Part shown: positions 15,129 to 24,178 of the stretch, piece after piece
Layout of the letters: every line of letters begins with the position of its first letter
How positions within the stretch are numbered: the stretch's first letter is position 1
DNA from: JAIQGF01 sp051006995
Lineage (GTDB): Bacteria > Acidobacteriota > Terriglobia > Terriglobales > Acidobacteriaceae
Length of the DNA: 64,000 nt
Assembly: GCA_051006995.1 (NCBI GenBank)
Contig: JBPCSQ010000011.1
Coordinates: forward strand, 1 to 64,000
Direction: 5' to 3'
Notes under the pieces: model-generated
Database searches by the model: none
What the model was told of the DNA's origin: nothing
What the model saw: only the letters and a program-made list of their open reading frames with translations
Position numbers and translations under genes: made by a program

Positions 15129-16826
15129 TTAGGGCTGGTTTCCGACAACCGTGTCTTGGTTCGGGGTGGTCGTACCCGGATTGCCGCGGAAGTCGGTCCA
15201 GACAGCATGTACATGCCCGGCCGGATCCACCGCCACACCGGTGTAGTCACCAATGAAGCTGCCCGAGAACTCGACATACGGGTTCGAAGACTGCGAAGAG
15301 ACCCGGGTCTCGCTCGCATATCCGTCGGTCGAGCTGCTGTAGGCGTAATCGAGGCAAACCGGGTTCGTGTCGATGTAATGGACAGTGGTGGAAGCGGGAT
15401 AGCCCGGATCCGTCGTATCCAGAAACCCGCGCTGGCAGGTGTGATCGGTCGCGGTTGGGATCGGCGAGTAGTCGCGGGTGAAGTACCCCACGACGACGCG
15501 GCCTGCGTTGGCGCCCACCGCCGGATACGCCTTATCAGCGCCCGAGGTAATGATCACCGGAGCCGTCCAGGTGATTCCATCCGACGAGGTCACCAGTTTC
15601 ACCTGGTTGTTGGTCAGTCCGGAGAAGGAGCTCGCTCCGGCAGCGCAACCGGCATTGTTCTGGTCATCCGCCCAGACGATGGCGAGGCCGCCGGTCGTCG
15701 GATCGATCGCCAGTGTCGGAAAGCTGCTGAGGCGGAACTGCTCGAAGCTCAGGCGTGCGCGGCCCTGCGCCTGATTCAACGGGTAGCAGCCGATGTCGTC
15801 GTACACTCGCCCCAGTTCGACGTTGGTGAACGTCAGTCCGCCATCGGTCGAACGGGCCAGCACGGTCTGGTCCCGACTGACGTTGCTGGCCTGGTTGCCT
15901 TCGTAGGCGACGTACACGGTGCCATCGGGTGCGACCGCCGGATTCGAGCCCTGATCGAACGGATGGCTGGCATCGCTGACCGCGATCGGATCGGTCCAGC
16001 TGGCGCCGTGGTCGTGCGAGATGGCCTCCACGATCTTCGAAGAGATGTAGCCGGTGCCGTGAGGACCCACGTTGAACCGGGTCCAGGTGACGTACACGTT
16101 GCCACCGGCGCCAGCCGCGATCCACTCCTTGTCGTTGAAGAAGTTGTTGGCGTCTTCAAAGTGCACCATTACCGGCCTGCTCCAGGTCGTGCCGCCGTCC
16201 GTGGAAGACGCCACGGCGACACCGCTGGCGGTGCGGTTCGAATAAAAGACATACACCAGGCCGACAAAATACAAGGTGCCATCCTGGCCGAAAGCCAGCA
16301 CCGGATCGCCTCCAGCCTGCACCTGCTTGAAGATGCCTTTGCCTCCCGTGGCCGGATCCCATCCCGGGAGCAGGACATCGGTGAATGTGTTGCCGCCATC
16401 GTTGCTGACGTAAACCAGGTGCTGGAACCCGTAGCGATAATCGTTCGCCGAGGTCACGATGTTCTGGCTGTTCGTCGGGTTGATCACAATGTTCTGCTCG
16501 TTCTGCGGGTTGTAGCAGAAAGTTCCGTCCACCAGTTCGAAGGTTGTGTCCGCCACGATAGCGTCCACATTCCCGCCTGAGAACGCGGAAAACAAACTCG
16601 TGGTGTTGAAAGGCGCGCGCCGGCACAGCGAGAACAGCACCAGACCGTTCGGATCCGGATGGCTGGCGACCGCCGCTTCGTACTGGTTGGGGTAGAACAG
16701 AGAGTCGTCGTTGCCCTGGCTCCTGTCGGGGCCAAGCGCCTTGAAGTGGTCTCCCGCTTGCGCGAACTGCGCGAACCCTACGGCCACGCACACTACCGCA
16801 AGCAGGACCCATGTCGGTTTCTGCAT
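15129..16826 (-). CDS. Secreted sialidase-fold (Asp-box/BNR repeat) protein
   Basis: A 565-residue exported protein. The ATG at 16826 gives a clean signal peptide (M-Q-K-P-T-W-V-L-L-A-V-V-C-V-A-V) and has AGGAG upstream; an ATG 14 codons earlier is less likely. At least five Asp-box motifs are visible (S-N-D-G-G-N-T-F, S-T-D-G-G-T-T-W, S-H-D-H-G-A-S-W, S-T-D-G-G-L-T-F, S-S-D-G-I-T-W), indicating a beta-propeller. The Arg triad and Tyr/Glu of true sialidases cannot be assigned with confidence, so the enzymatic role is open. Monocistronic. Confidence 0.8.
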   Translation of the reverse strand: MQKPTWVLLAVVCVAVGFAQFAQAGDHFKALGPDRSQGNDDSLFYPNQYEAAVASHPDPNGLVLFSLCRRAPFNTTSLFSAFSGGNVDAIVADTTFELVDGTFCYNPQNEQNIVINPTNSQNIVTSANDYRYGFQHLVYVSNDGGNTFTDVLLPGWDPATGGKGIFKQVQAGGDPVLAFGQDGTLYFVGLVYVFYSNRTASGVAVASSTDGGTTWSRPVMVHFEDANNFFNDKEWIAAGAGGNVYVTWTRFNVGPHGTGYISSKIVEAISHDHGASWTDPIAVSDASHPFDQGSNPAVAPDGTVYVAYEGNQASNVSRDQTVLARSTDGGLTFTNVELGRVYDDIGCYPLNQAQGRARLSFEQFRLSSFPTLAIDPTTGGLAIVWADDQNNAGCAAGASSFSGLTNNQVKLVTSSDGITWTAPVIITSGADKAYPAVGANAGRVVVGYFTRDYSPIPTATDHTCQRGFLDTTDPGYPASTTVHYIDTNPVCLDYAYSSSTDGYASETRVSSQSSNPYVEFSGSFIGDYTGVAVDPAGHVHAVWTDFRGNPGTTTPNQDTVVGNQP

Positions 16827-17040
16827 AGTTGAATTCTCCTGGGGAGTATCAGCGTTACTTGCAAACACCGGGATAGAGCACTTTCCGCTGCACTTTCCCT
16901 ACCATTGACTGGTCTGAGACGAAAGCACTTACCTGGTGAAGACATCAAATCACTGCAAGCAATTGCCGCTTCGAACGCGGAATTTTACCATTTTGGGAAC
17001 TCCTGCTGGAACGCTCCCGGGAGAAAAACTTGGCGCCGTT

Positions 17041-17046
17041 TATAAT
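17041..17046 (+). promoter_or_regulatory. -10 box of tRNA-Leu
   Basis: TATAAT lies 20 bases before the mature tRNA 5' end. No good -35 is seen. Confidence 0.45.
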
Positions 17047-17066
17047 CGACACGCCTCAGCGTTCAT

Positions 17067-17155
17067 GCCCGGGTGGCGAAATTGGCAGACGCACGGGACT
17101 TAAAATCCCGGGCCCCGAAAGGGGCGTGCCGGTTCAATTCCGGCCCCGGGCACCA
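17067..17155 (+). tRNA. tRNA-Leu (anticodon UAA)
   Basis: A full cloverleaf with a long variable arm. The acceptor stem is GCCCGGG/CCCGGGC, and the anticodon stem CGGGA/TCCCG encloses loop CT-TAA-AA (anticodon 17101-17103). The class II variable arm is GGGCCCCGAAAGGGGCG-like, the T-loop is GGTTCAATTCC, and CCA is encoded. Confidence 0.97.
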
Positions 17156-17468
17156 AAGACTGGCGTTAGGCTTCAGGTTGTATCCTTCGATGCGCCGCGC
17201 CCAAATCGCTTCACTCACCTGGTTTTCTCCTAACAATTGACCAACCCCCTGCTGTTATCCAGTTGGTACTGAAGAGTTGTCAGCAGTCCTTTCCCGAAAG
17301 CGGAATGCCTTTCCCTCAATGTGCAGGAGTTTGCAGCAGAGTGGCTGTGCTCAATTGAGGCAGCAGCTATGTTGTTTAAGAAGCAGTGGCTTACCCAGCG
17401 TTACTTCGGTAATCGACGTGCTTAAGGTAATAACCCTAAGCTGCTCAAAACTAGTAAGAGGAAGTTTA
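17156..17468 (+). other. Long untranslated leader of the PEP-CTERM gene
   Basis: A 313-base gap with no gene. It contains a UUCG-capped hairpin (TTAC-TTCG-GTAA near 17403-17414) and a CTCAATTGAG palindrome. I could not match it to a known riboswitch. Confidence 0.35.
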
Positions 17469-18173
17469 ATGAACAGGAAAGTGCTTGCTTCGGCTCTGCT
17501 GACGGTCATGGTTATCGGTATGTCCGTCATGGCAAACGCGACCAACGTGACCCCAACGCTGGTGCTCTACGACTTTGGCACCAATACCAGCATCGTGATC
17601 ACTGACGGCGGCGGGAACGATTCCTGCTCCATCGCCGGTTGCGTTGCCTTTATCGGTAGCTTCGGCAACTTTGTGGTGAACGCCGACAGCGGACAGGTGT
17701 CGCCGCCACTGGCAGCCAACAACCAGGACCTGAGTTTCGTGGCTACGAACATCAGCGGACACGCCGATACCCTTCTGATTCTATTTTCCGGCCAAGGCTA
17801 TGTTCCGGGCTCGGGCGGCGTGACCGCCACCGGCACGATCGGCGGGACGCAGGGTGGGGCAGGCAATAGCGTGCTTTGGGCCGCTGCCTATGACAATACC
17901 AACAGCGCTTGTAATGGTTCCGGTTGCGCGAGTGCGATTCTCCTCTGGGCAAACACGCTGACCGGCAACCCGTTCTCGTCCACCGCAAGCCAAGGATTCA
18001 ACCCCGCGAATCCATACGCCTTGGACCAGGCCGTTTTCCTAACCGTGACCAACGGGAATACGACCACGGGGGACTTCCACGTGAACGTGACCGCGCCGGA
18101 ACCGGCAAGCTTGACTCTGCTGGGCGCAGGCTTGCTCGGCCTGCTCGGGCTGCGTCGTCGCAACAACGTTTAA
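17469..18173 (+). CDS. PEP-CTERM sorting-signal secreted protein
   Basis: A 234-residue protein. The signal peptide is residues 1-24 (M-N-R-K-V-L-A-S-A-L-L-T-V-M-V). The C-terminus A-P-E-P-A-S-L-T-L-L-G-A-G-L-L-G-L-L-G-L-R-R-R is a textbook PEP-CTERM tripartite signal, recognised by an exosortase for envelope/extracellular delivery. The mature part is Gly/Ser/Thr/Asn-rich without catalytic motifs. AGAGGAAG precedes the ATG; upstream in-frame starts are rejected because they would bury the signal peptide. The exosortase is not in the window. Confidence 0.9.
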   Translation: MNRKVLASALLTVMVIGMSVMANATNVTPTLVLYDFGTNTSIVITDGGGNDSCSIAGCVAFIGSFGNFVVNADSGQVSPPLAANNQDLSFVATNISGHADTLLILFSGQGYVPGSGGVTATGTIGGTQGGAGNSVLWAAAYDNTNSACNGSGCASAILLWANTLTGNPFSSTASQGFNPANPYALDQAVFLTVTNGNTTTGDFHVNVTAPEPASLTLLGAGLLGLLGLRRRNNV

Positions 18174-18206
18174 CTCAGGCCACCCGCTTCGGAGGTTACA
18201 GTTTTG

Positions 18207-18237
18207 CGGCAGCATCGCGAAAGCGGTGCTGCCGTTT
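18207..18237 (+). terminator. Terminator of the PEP-CTERM gene
   Basis: CGGCAGCA-t-CGC-GAAA-GCG-g-TGCTGCCG followed by TTTCT, 33 bases after the stop. Confidence 0.7.
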
Positions 18238-18392
18238 CTGCGCTGACCACGCGGCTAAGCCGGCGGATCATGGGTTAGGGTGTTCATCTGCCAGGGGGCG
18301 CGTAATAGTGGCGGCGTTTCTTGGCGTCCCGAATCGCTGCTTGCTGCCGCATACTTGCGGCAACGCTCTGCAAGAAGAAAGAAGGTAGCCAA

Positions 18393-18641
18393 GTGGTGAA
18401 CCCGGGCGCCTTCCTCCACGTGTCCACACGCCAACAATCCGTTCTGCTTTCCGTATGCCAGTATTGCGGGCAGTTTGTTGCGGCAAGCCCCAGCGGAAAA
18501 ATTTTGAAAATAGCTGAAGCGCTGCATTACTGCGACTTGATGGGCCACGAGCAGCCGCCGCTGCGCGACATCCATGCTCCGGAAACCAAGGGATACCACG
18601 ACGAAGTCGCGCGCCTTTTGAACCTGCAACTGGGCCACTGA
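18393..18641 (+). CDS. Small hypothetical protein (about 82 aa, GTG start)
   Basis: The reading frame is open from further upstream, but the recognisable protein begins V-V-N-P-G-A-F-L-H-V-S-T-R-Q-Q-S-V. GTG-GTG follows AAGAAGGT at good spacing. It contains a C-Q-Y-C-G pair near residue 27 and an H-Y-C-D-L-M-G-H segment that could bind a metal. The function is unknown. It converges on the HTH gene downstream. Confidence 0.45.
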   Translation: MVNPGAFLHVSTRQQSVLLSVCQYCGQFVAASPSGKILKIAEALHYCDLMGHEQPPLRDIHAPETKGYHDEVARLLNLQLGH

Positions 18642-18717
18642 GTTCTGCCACACTTCGAAAACAGCGGCGCGATTTGTCTAGTCAGTTGTAACTTGCGGGA
18701 ACGCGATTGTTTGCCCA

Positions 18718-19116
18718 TCAGGCAGCCGAATGACGCCTGGCGGCACACTTCTGTTTGAGCAGCCGCACTCGTTCGCACATAGTGCTGGCATCGGTGGTTT
18801 GCTTCTGTGCCAATTCTCTGGCTCGAACAAGCAACTCGTTCGCCGTAGCGCCCAACCGTTTCGAACGCGAAACGATATCCAGCGCCTTAGTTACTTCCGC
18901 CAGGGAATCCACCGAGTGTCCAAACCGCACCGGCGCCGCGTGTAGCCAGTTATCCAATTCCTCGGGGAATGCGATGACTGCGCTGCGCTCCTGGCCCTTC
19001 GGCCTATGAATTGGCATATGCAGGTCGTGCTCCCAGCGCTGCGCTGTGCGCACTCCCCGATCCAGGTAGGCCGCGATTTCTTTCCAAGAGTTCAAGACCC
19101 GAATTTGCGGCGTCAT
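18718..19116 (-). CDS. HTH DNA-binding protein of acidobacterial type
   Basis: A 132-residue protein. Residues 6-60 form a helix-turn-helix (L-N-S-W-K-E-I-A-A-Y-L-D-R-G-V-R-T-A-Q-R-W-E) followed by R-P-K-G-Q-E-R-S-A-V-I-A-F-P-E-E-L-D-N-W-L. This module is widespread in Acidobacteriota, often fused to TPR or sensor domains. Here it stands alone with a basic helical tail. The ATG at 19116 has AGAGG upstream. Target genes are unknown. Confidence 0.75.
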   Translation of the reverse strand: MTPQIRVLNSWKEIAAYLDRGVRTAQRWEHDLHMPIHRPKGQERSAVIAFPEELDNWLHAAPVRFGHSVDSLAEVTKALDIVSRSKRLGATANELLVRARELAQKQTTDASTMCERVRLLKQKCAARRHSAA

Positions 19117-19439
19117 ATCTTTTTTCCTCTCTCGGAACCGGAAGGAGGTGACGCTACGCAGCAAAGTCGCGGCGCAGTCACGTTCTCTTAGAATTGTTTC
19201 AGGCTTAACGATCCGATTGATTGGATGCCAAACTTGCCTTGGGGGGCGCGTTTGTTCGGGTCGCATCTGCCTGGCGCTGTCCGATTGCCCGGCAGCCTCA
19301 TAAATGGATCAGCAGCATCGCTCGAGCTTGGACCTTTGCCCTCGGGGAGTCCCTGCGGGAATCTTACGGTCTGCGGTCATTTACGTGAAGCCGATTTCAC
19401 AACAGTTATCACGGGCAAGCAATCCGAGAGGGAGGAAAC
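19117..19439. other. Intergenic region
   Basis: A 323-base gap with no gene. It contains TTTACGTGAAGCCGATTT (19380-19397), nearly repeated at 22166-22182 upstream of another gene. Confidence 0.4.
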
Positions 19440-21416
19440 CTACTCCCCTATCGTGGCTTTCTGCATGATGACCTTGAACTCGGGAACCTCGCGAAGGGGG
19501 TCAAAGCGAGGAGTCACCGGCAGGTCCCCCAACCACGGGTCGTGTCGTTCCTCTGCGATTTTCAGCCACTTCAACGCGGCATCTTGATCTCCCAGCGCGA
19601 CGTACACGGCTGCAATGTTGGTAGGCGAAAAGTACGCGGATTGGTAGAGCGCGAGCATTTCGGTCAGCAATGCCTGAGCTTCCTTTTTGTGCCCGGCGAG
19701 GGCATAGGCCTCGGCCAGCAACGATTCCTCATAGGTGCCGGGCCCGGCGCGCTCCAAATCCGCGCGGAACGTATCAATAGCTTCCTTGTACCTGCCCTGC
19801 GCCAAGTAGACCTGCCCTAATACCCAACTGGCAGGATGAAAGCCGGTGCCGACATTAAGCGCGTAGCGCTCGGCTTCGGCATAGCGGCGCGCGTCGAGCA
19901 GGATGCCAGCCGTGGTGCCGTATGAGCCCGGCCAAAGGGGATCGAGGTTTTCAGTCAAGTGCGCCTCGCGCAGCGCCTCGTCAAAGTGGCCACTGTCTCC
20001 GAGGAACATTGAGTACCCGTGATGCGCCTCGGCCGAATTTGGTTCCATCTCGATGGCACGCTTCCACTCTCGTTCCGCTCCCGGCAGATCGCGACGGGCG
20101 GTCTTAAGGAAATACCCCATCTGCACATGCACTCTCGCACTGTCAGGATCCAATTGAATGGCGCGCTGGAGAACAGCATCCTCGCGTGTAAAAGCCTGCT
20201 CGGGATCCATGCCGCCGTAGAAGGCCAGCAAACCGTAACCCGCAGCCATTTCGATGTAAGCGTCCGCATAATCCGGATCGGCATCAACGGCCCGCTGGAG
20301 AAACTGCAACCCACGCCGGATTTCGGCGTTGGTGCGGATACGCAGGGCTTCGCGTCCGCGGAGATACAACTCGTACGCTTCCGGCGGGGGGACATGGCGC
20401 CGTGCCATGCGGTCCTGCTGTTTCCCCGTGAGGCGAAGGCGTAATTTTGCCGAGGTCTGCTGCGAGATATCGCGTTCGATCTGCACCGCCTCGCTGCGCG
20501 GGAGCTCGAAATCGGCGCCCCAGATCTGACGCTCGTCGCGGGCATCTACCAATTCGATGCTGACACGAAGCTGATCGCCCTGCTTCCTCATCGTCCCCAG
20601 CAGCACAGCGCGGACGCCGAGTTCCCGCGCGACCTGCTTCGGCGCCACGATTTTTCCCTTGTAGCGGAATGCCGAGTTGCGAGACATGACCTTCAGCATC
20701 GGCACCTGGGACAAGCTCGCCATCACGTTCTCGGCAATTCCATCGCTGAGGTAATCCAAATCGGCATCATTCGTTGCATTTACGAATGGAAGGACGGCAA
20801 TGGAATCGATCGCCGCAGGCGGCGCAAATTTCCAGACCCACACAGCCCCTATCACCGTCGCCGCGACCATGATGATGACGGTGATGACGAACATTCTGCG
20901 TCCGTGCCGGCCGACAGGCGTTTGGACTGCCGGCTGTCCGGCTTCAGCGCCCTGCGCCTTCACCGTCTGCAAGAAGGCGAGCGGTTCGATCAAAGCAGTG
21001 TCGCTGCCCTCGGGTTCGGTCGCAGGTCCTCGAGCGGCGGCTCCTTGCACCTCGCTGATAAACCGGTATCCGCGCCGAGGAAGGGTCTCGACAAAACGCG
21101 GATTGTCTGCAGAGTCGCACAAAGCATCGCGGAGGCGGCGAATAGCGGTGTTCAGGCTGTGATCAAAATCGACAAACGTGTCGGCCGGCCAGAGTTTTTG
21201 CTGGATCTGTTCGCGCGTGACCAGCTCGCCGGGTCGTTCCAGCAACATCATGAGGATGGCGAAAGGCTGGTCCTGGAGTCTAATGCGGGCGCCGTGCTTT
21301 CGGAGTTCGCCGGTTGTCGCGTTAACTTCATAGGCGCCGAAGCGAATAACCCGCGAGTTTGCAGCAGTTGGACGCACAATTGGGCGGAGTTTAACACCAT
21401 CCGCCTTGCGCGGCAC
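19440..21416 (-). CDS. CadC-like regulator: winged helix + TM + TolB-like domain + TPR repeats
   Basis: 658 residues. An OmpR/PhoB-type winged helix (about 22-120; F-G-A-Y-E-V, L-Q-D-Q-P-F-A-I-L-M, F-D-H-S-L-N-T-A-I-R-R-L-R-D-A-L, P-R-R-G-Y-R-F) is followed by a linker and one membrane span (about 174-195). Next comes a TolB/FlgO-like domain (I-A-V-L-P-F-V-N, L-S-D-G-I-A-E-N-V), then about eight TPR units (L-Q-R-A-I-Q-L-D-P-D-S-A-R-V-H type) to the end. This is a membrane-anchored one-component transcription regulator without phosphoacceptor, a class greatly expanded in Acidobacteriota. The ligand is unknown. Divergent from a small secreted-protein gene, a possible target. Confidence 0.88.
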   Translation of the reverse strand: MPRKADGVKLRPIVRPTAANSRVIRFGAYEVNATTGELRKHGARIRLQDQPFAILMMLLERPGELVTREQIQQKLWPADTFVDFDHSLNTAIRRLRDALCDSADNPRFVETLPRRGYRFISEVQGAAARGPATEPEGSDTALIEPLAFLQTVKAQGAEAGQPAVQTPVGRHGRRMFVITVIIMVAATVIGAVWVWKFAPPAAIDSIAVLPFVNATNDADLDYLSDGIAENVMASLSQVPMLKVMSRNSAFRYKGKIVAPKQVARELGVRAVLLGTMRKQGDQLRVSIELVDARDERQIWGADFELPRSEAVQIERDISQQTSAKLRLRLTGKQQDRMARRHVPPPEAYELYLRGREALRIRTNAEIRRGLQFLQRAVDADPDYADAYIEMAAGYGLLAFYGGMDPEQAFTREDAVLQRAIQLDPDSARVHVQMGYFLKTARRDLPGAEREWKRAIEMEPNSAEAHHGYSMFLGDSGHFDEALREAHLTENLDPLWPGSYGTTAGILLDARRYAEAERYALNVGTGFHPASWVLGQVYLAQGRYKEAIDTFRADLERAGPGTYEESLLAEAYALAGHKKEAQALLTEMLALYQSAYFSPTNIAAVYVALGDQDAALKWLKIAEERHDPWLGDLPVTPRFDPLREVPEFKVIMQKATIGE

Positions 21417-21551
21417 TTGTTATGCGTCGCGAATTGCGCTGTTAAATCAACAACTTAGGCCGTGAGGTTCTTTTGTCTTGCCGGTCAGACGCAGTGCATT
21501 GAGCTGTGTCGGCCGTCGCGGCATGGTGGGCACGCCTACAAGGAGGGCACC

Positions 21552-21956
21552 ATGAAAACGATTGGGTTCGCCATCGCCGTCGCCGTGGTTTTGATCAGCG
21601 TCACACTTTCCGTCGCCGCGCAGGACCGGATGCTGTGCCGTGGCGACATCCCCTTCAGTTTTACAGCAAACGGACAAACATTCCAGGCCGGCGAATATCA
21701 GGTTCGCAGGATTGGCGAGAGTTTCGTTCGCATCGAGGACGTGCGCACTTTGAAGGGCGTTACCTTACTCAGCCCTCAGAACGTCGCCGTCAGCAAGACG
21801 ATCAAGCTGGTGTTCCACAGCTATGGCAGCCGTCGGTTCCTGGCGGGCGTGGTCGCGCGGGCGTATGAGATCGCGCTGCCGCAGTCGGAGGCCGAGCGGG
21901 AAATACGGACGGCATCGGCCGACGCGACCTTGGTCGCTCTGGAGGTGAAGCGTTAA
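21552..21956 (+). CDS. Secreted hypothetical protein (134 aa)
   Basis: The signal peptide (M-K-T-I-G-F-A-I-A-V-A-V-V-L-I-S) ends near residue 23. The mature domain has I-P-F-S-F-T-A-N-G-Q-T-F-Q-A-G-E-Y-Q-V, a pattern seen in many small exported acidobacterial proteins of unknown role. AAGGAGGGC before the ATG fixes the start. It is divergent from the CadC-like regulator and followed by a long hairpin. Confidence 0.75.
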   Translation: MKTIGFAIAVAVVLISVTLSVAAQDRMLCRGDIPFSFTANGQTFQAGEYQVRRIGESFVRIEDVRTLKGVTLLSPQNVAVSKTIKLVFHSYGSRRFLAGVVARAYEIALPQSEAEREIRTASADATLVALEVKR

Positions 21957-21987
21957 CTCCGGTGTCAGCGGCAAAAAGCTGCCCTTC

Positions 21988-22020
21988 CCCACCCAAGCCC
22001 GGCTCTTGGGCTTGGGTGGG
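21988..22020 (+). terminator. Perfect 13-bp hairpin after the secreted-protein gene
   Basis: CCCACCCAAGCCC / GGGCTTGGGTGGG with a 7-base loop, starting 32 bases after the stop. The T-run is poor. Confidence 0.6.
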
Positions 22021-22131
22021 AATACTGATCTTGGGGTTCAGTCATTGCTTGCGGCGGAAGCGGCTTCCCGACCGAGTTTGTTGCGGAGCTCGTCGTGCAG
22101 GACGATTGTCGATAACAGCCGTTCACGTAAG

Positions 22132-22175
22132 TTTGCGCCGTTTGTTCGCCATCGGCAACCGTAACTTTACGTGAA
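22132..22175. repeat. Inverted repeat TTCACGTAAGTT / AACTTTACGTGAA
   Basis: Twelve base pairs with one bulge around a 19-base loop, in the middle of the large gap. One arm with its flank (TTTACGTGAAGCGATTT) is nearly repeated at 19380. Confidence 0.5.
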
Positions 22176-22581
22176 GCGATTTATCAACAATGAGACCCGT
22201 GATCAGCAAATAGCTTTGAGCCGGCGGGGACGGGTCTCCGTTTTCTGCCTGCATGTAGCTGCAACGCCGGGAAAGAAACTCCACTCTGCGGTAATTTCTT
22301 CCGCAATCGTTTTCCACATGTTGCCCACGCCGACGCGCTGCCCACGCATCGATGCTGCGTTTGCGCTGCACCTCAATTCGGCACGCGCCGTGCAGTTCTT
22401 CAGGGCACCACAAGAAAAGCAGCGCCAGACTCGAATGCGCTAATTCGTCGCGACGCGCGTGTTCGCGCGCCGAACAACAGCACGACAAATTGTGTTCGCA
22501 GCCGCATTTCTATTTGCGGAGCCGCGGCATGCGTGTGCGCGGTTCCGGTTACGTGGACCCTGAACCCATGAGGAGAAAATC

Positions 22582-23358
22582 GTGAAGAAATTCGCGCTCG
22601 TTTGCGCCATCGCACTGTTGTCCACAACGTGGACATTCGCCCAGAGCTCCAAAGCCACCGCCGCCATCAACACCGCCGTCGGCTGTACGCTCAGCACAGC
22701 CTCAAGTCCCGCCGACGCCACGCTTCCGCAAAACTGTCATGACATCTTCAGCGGAGCAGCGACCGAAGTGACCGCTGATAACTTCGCGACGATTATGTCT
22801 GCCACGATCAAGGTTTCGAATTCACAGTCTCTCTTCGTATCACCGTCTTTGGTGGCGGGTCTGTATACCAATACCAAAGTGAAGACAAGCACGGGCTCTA
22901 CGTCTTCGGCCGTAGCAGCGGGTGGCGTATATCTTCGCGCGATCGTGACCAATGCCGCGACGGGCCAGACCACCATCGGGTATCCGGTCGCGGTGTGCAA
23001 TACGGACATTCTCGGCTGCCATGCCGACGCGAACGGAAACTTTGGCGTCACACTCGATTCGCGCATTCAGACGCTGACGCAATCCATCAGCGATTGCATT
23101 GTGACCATCACCGGCGGTGGCAGCGGCACCTGCACCTTTGATTTGACGACGGATCTGATTCTTCAGACCACCAGCGCTCACACCTTCAACTTCATCTTCC
23201 CGAATGTTGGCGTGGGCAACTACACCATCAAGATTCAAGCAGCGGTCAATTCCGACGCACAGGTCAGCGGATCGGGCTCTGCCGCCGGCGCCGCTGCCTA
23301 CGGCCTCGGGTCGCTTACGGTCGAGAGCGTGAGATTGGTCCACGACTTTTCGTTCTAA
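22582..23358 (+). CDS. Secreted hypothetical protein (258 aa)
   Basis: The signal peptide (M-K-K-F-A-L-V-C-A-I-A-L-L-S, cleavage after T-F-A-Q) is followed by a Ser/Thr/Ala/Gly-rich, probably all-beta mature chain with six or more cysteines (for example V-G-C-T-L, Q-N-C-H-D, V-C-N-T-D-I-L-G-C-H). GAGGAGAAAAT is well placed before the ATG. No family recognised. Probably an exported structural or surface protein. Confidence 0.75.
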   Translation: MKKFALVCAIALLSTTWTFAQSSKATAAINTAVGCTLSTASSPADATLPQNCHDIFSGAATEVTADNFATIMSATIKVSNSQSLFVSPSLVAGLYTNTKVKTSTGSTSSAVAAGGVYLRAIVTNAATGQTTIGYPVAVCNTDILGCHADANGNFGVTLDSRIQTLTQSISDCIVTITGGGSGTCTFDLTTDLILQTTSAHTFNFIFPNVGVGNYTIKIQAAVNSDAQVSGSGSAAGAAAYGLGSLTVESVRLVHDFSF

Positions 23359-23382
23359 GCATCATCCATAACTCATCCCCGC

Positions 23383-23415
23383 CGCCCCATCCCGGCCTCG
23401 GTCCGTGGTGGGGCG
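23383..23415 (+). terminator. Possible terminator hairpin
   Basis: CGCCCCA and TGGGGCG enclose a GC-rich interior 24 bases after the stop of the secreted protein. The T-tail is weak. Confidence 0.35.
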
Positions 23416-23634
23416 TTCTACGGATGAGGCAATTACTACGCGAGCACGCTGGACATCTGTCAAAACCGAGCAGATGTGGGGCACCCGCCGAGTGTGACTT
23501 TTGTCATCGATTGGCCCGCAAGCTTGGGTTCTTATCTCTCCAAGGCGGGTGAGGCTGCGCGTATACCAAGGCTCCCATTCTTGAGTCCTTTGTATTGCCA
23601 ACGCTTCTAACCCCGATAGAGGAAGTGAAGGACG

Positions 23635-23799
23635 ATGCTCGAACAGCGGATTGCCGCGATTGAACAGGAATGGCCGCAGATGCTGCAGTATTTTCGGCCG
23701 TATGACCGCTACGTGAGCCACAGCATCAACGTCGACGGCCACTGTCTGGATTACGTTCTGGAATCGATGATTGTGCCTGAGGATACGACGGAGCAGTGA
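23635..23799 (+). CDS. Small acidic hypothetical protein (54 aa)
   Basis: The ORF M-L-E-Q-R-I-A-A-I-E-Q-E-W-P-Q-M ... D-Y-V-L-E-S-M-I-V-P-E-D is preceded by GAGGAAGTGAAGG. It is soluble, with no membrane segment or cysteine pair. The good ribosome-binding site and acidic, helix-compatible composition support a real gene. Function unknown. Confidence 0.5.
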   Translation: MLEQRIAAIEQEWPQMLQYFRPYDRYVSHSINVDGHCLDYVLESMIVPEDTTEQ

Positions 23800-23836
23800 G
23801 CACGCGCTCGCGGTTCACCCGGCGGCGCGAGCCAAG

Positions 23837-23965
23837 CTAGTCGCGGCGACGATTGGATTGCTGCGGGCAACGCTGCATCTGGTGGCTCTCCACGAAATCG
23901 GCTACATAGACGCCCAGGTACAGGGTCGCGAATCCCACCACCATGGAAACCAGGAAAGAAACCAT
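23837..23965 (-). CDS. Possible small membrane protein (42 aa)
   Basis: M-V-S-F-L-V-S-M-V-V-G-F-A-T-L-Y-L-G-V-Y-V-A is one complete membrane span, followed by a basic tail (R-R-R-D). GGGAG lies about 10 bases before the ATG. Unrecognised, and could be spurious. Confidence 0.4.
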   Translation of the reverse strand: MVSFLVSMVVGFATLYLGVYVADFVESHQMQRCPQQSNRRRD

Positions 23966-24089
23966 ACGCTTGCACTCCCGGCGAATCTGAGGGCCTCACC
24001 AGTTCGCCTGTTCAGCAACGAAAGTAACGCCGCCGCGCCGCCGGCGAAAGATGCCGTGGGTAACGCTGAACGGTGACTCTGGTAATCCA

Positions 24090-24128
24090 CGGTCGACGGT
24101 CGATTCTTCAATTCGCAATTTCGCAATC
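24090..24128. repeat. Word repeat (GGTCGACGGTCGATTC / AATTCGCAATTTCGCAAT)
   Basis: Two short degenerate repeats, GGTCGA x2 and ATTTCGCA x2, upstream of the aminotransferase gene. Confidence 0.45.
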
Positions 24129-24178
24129 TTTTTCACAATGGCAATTCCGGCTGTATTTCCACTAAACTCGGAGCAGCG

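Larger units (their letters stand above)
21957..22581. other. Large intergenic region with hairpins
   Basis: A 625-base gap. I find no credible gene; the open frames there have no ribosome-binding site and no coding character. It contains the terminator at 21988 and the long inverted repeat at 22132-22175. Confidence 0.5.
23800..24178. other. Intergenic region holding one small - strand ORF
   Basis: A 379-base gap. Apart from the 42-residue ORF at 23837-23965 and word repeats near 24090 I see nothing. Confidence 0.4.

Noticed and set aside
14844..16580. A 578-codon open frame on the + strand
   Set aside because: Antisense to the Asp-box protein gene, whose signal peptide and repeats are clearly real. 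No domain is seen in this frame.
17156..17468. A cyclic-di-GMP riboswitch ahead of the PEP-CTERM gene
   Set aside because: I found a UUCG hairpin but not the conserved GEMM core; no known class fits.
22171..22443. A 90-residue open frame in the large intergenic gap
   Set aside because: It has no ribosome-binding site, begins inside the inverted repeat, and has an unstructured composition.
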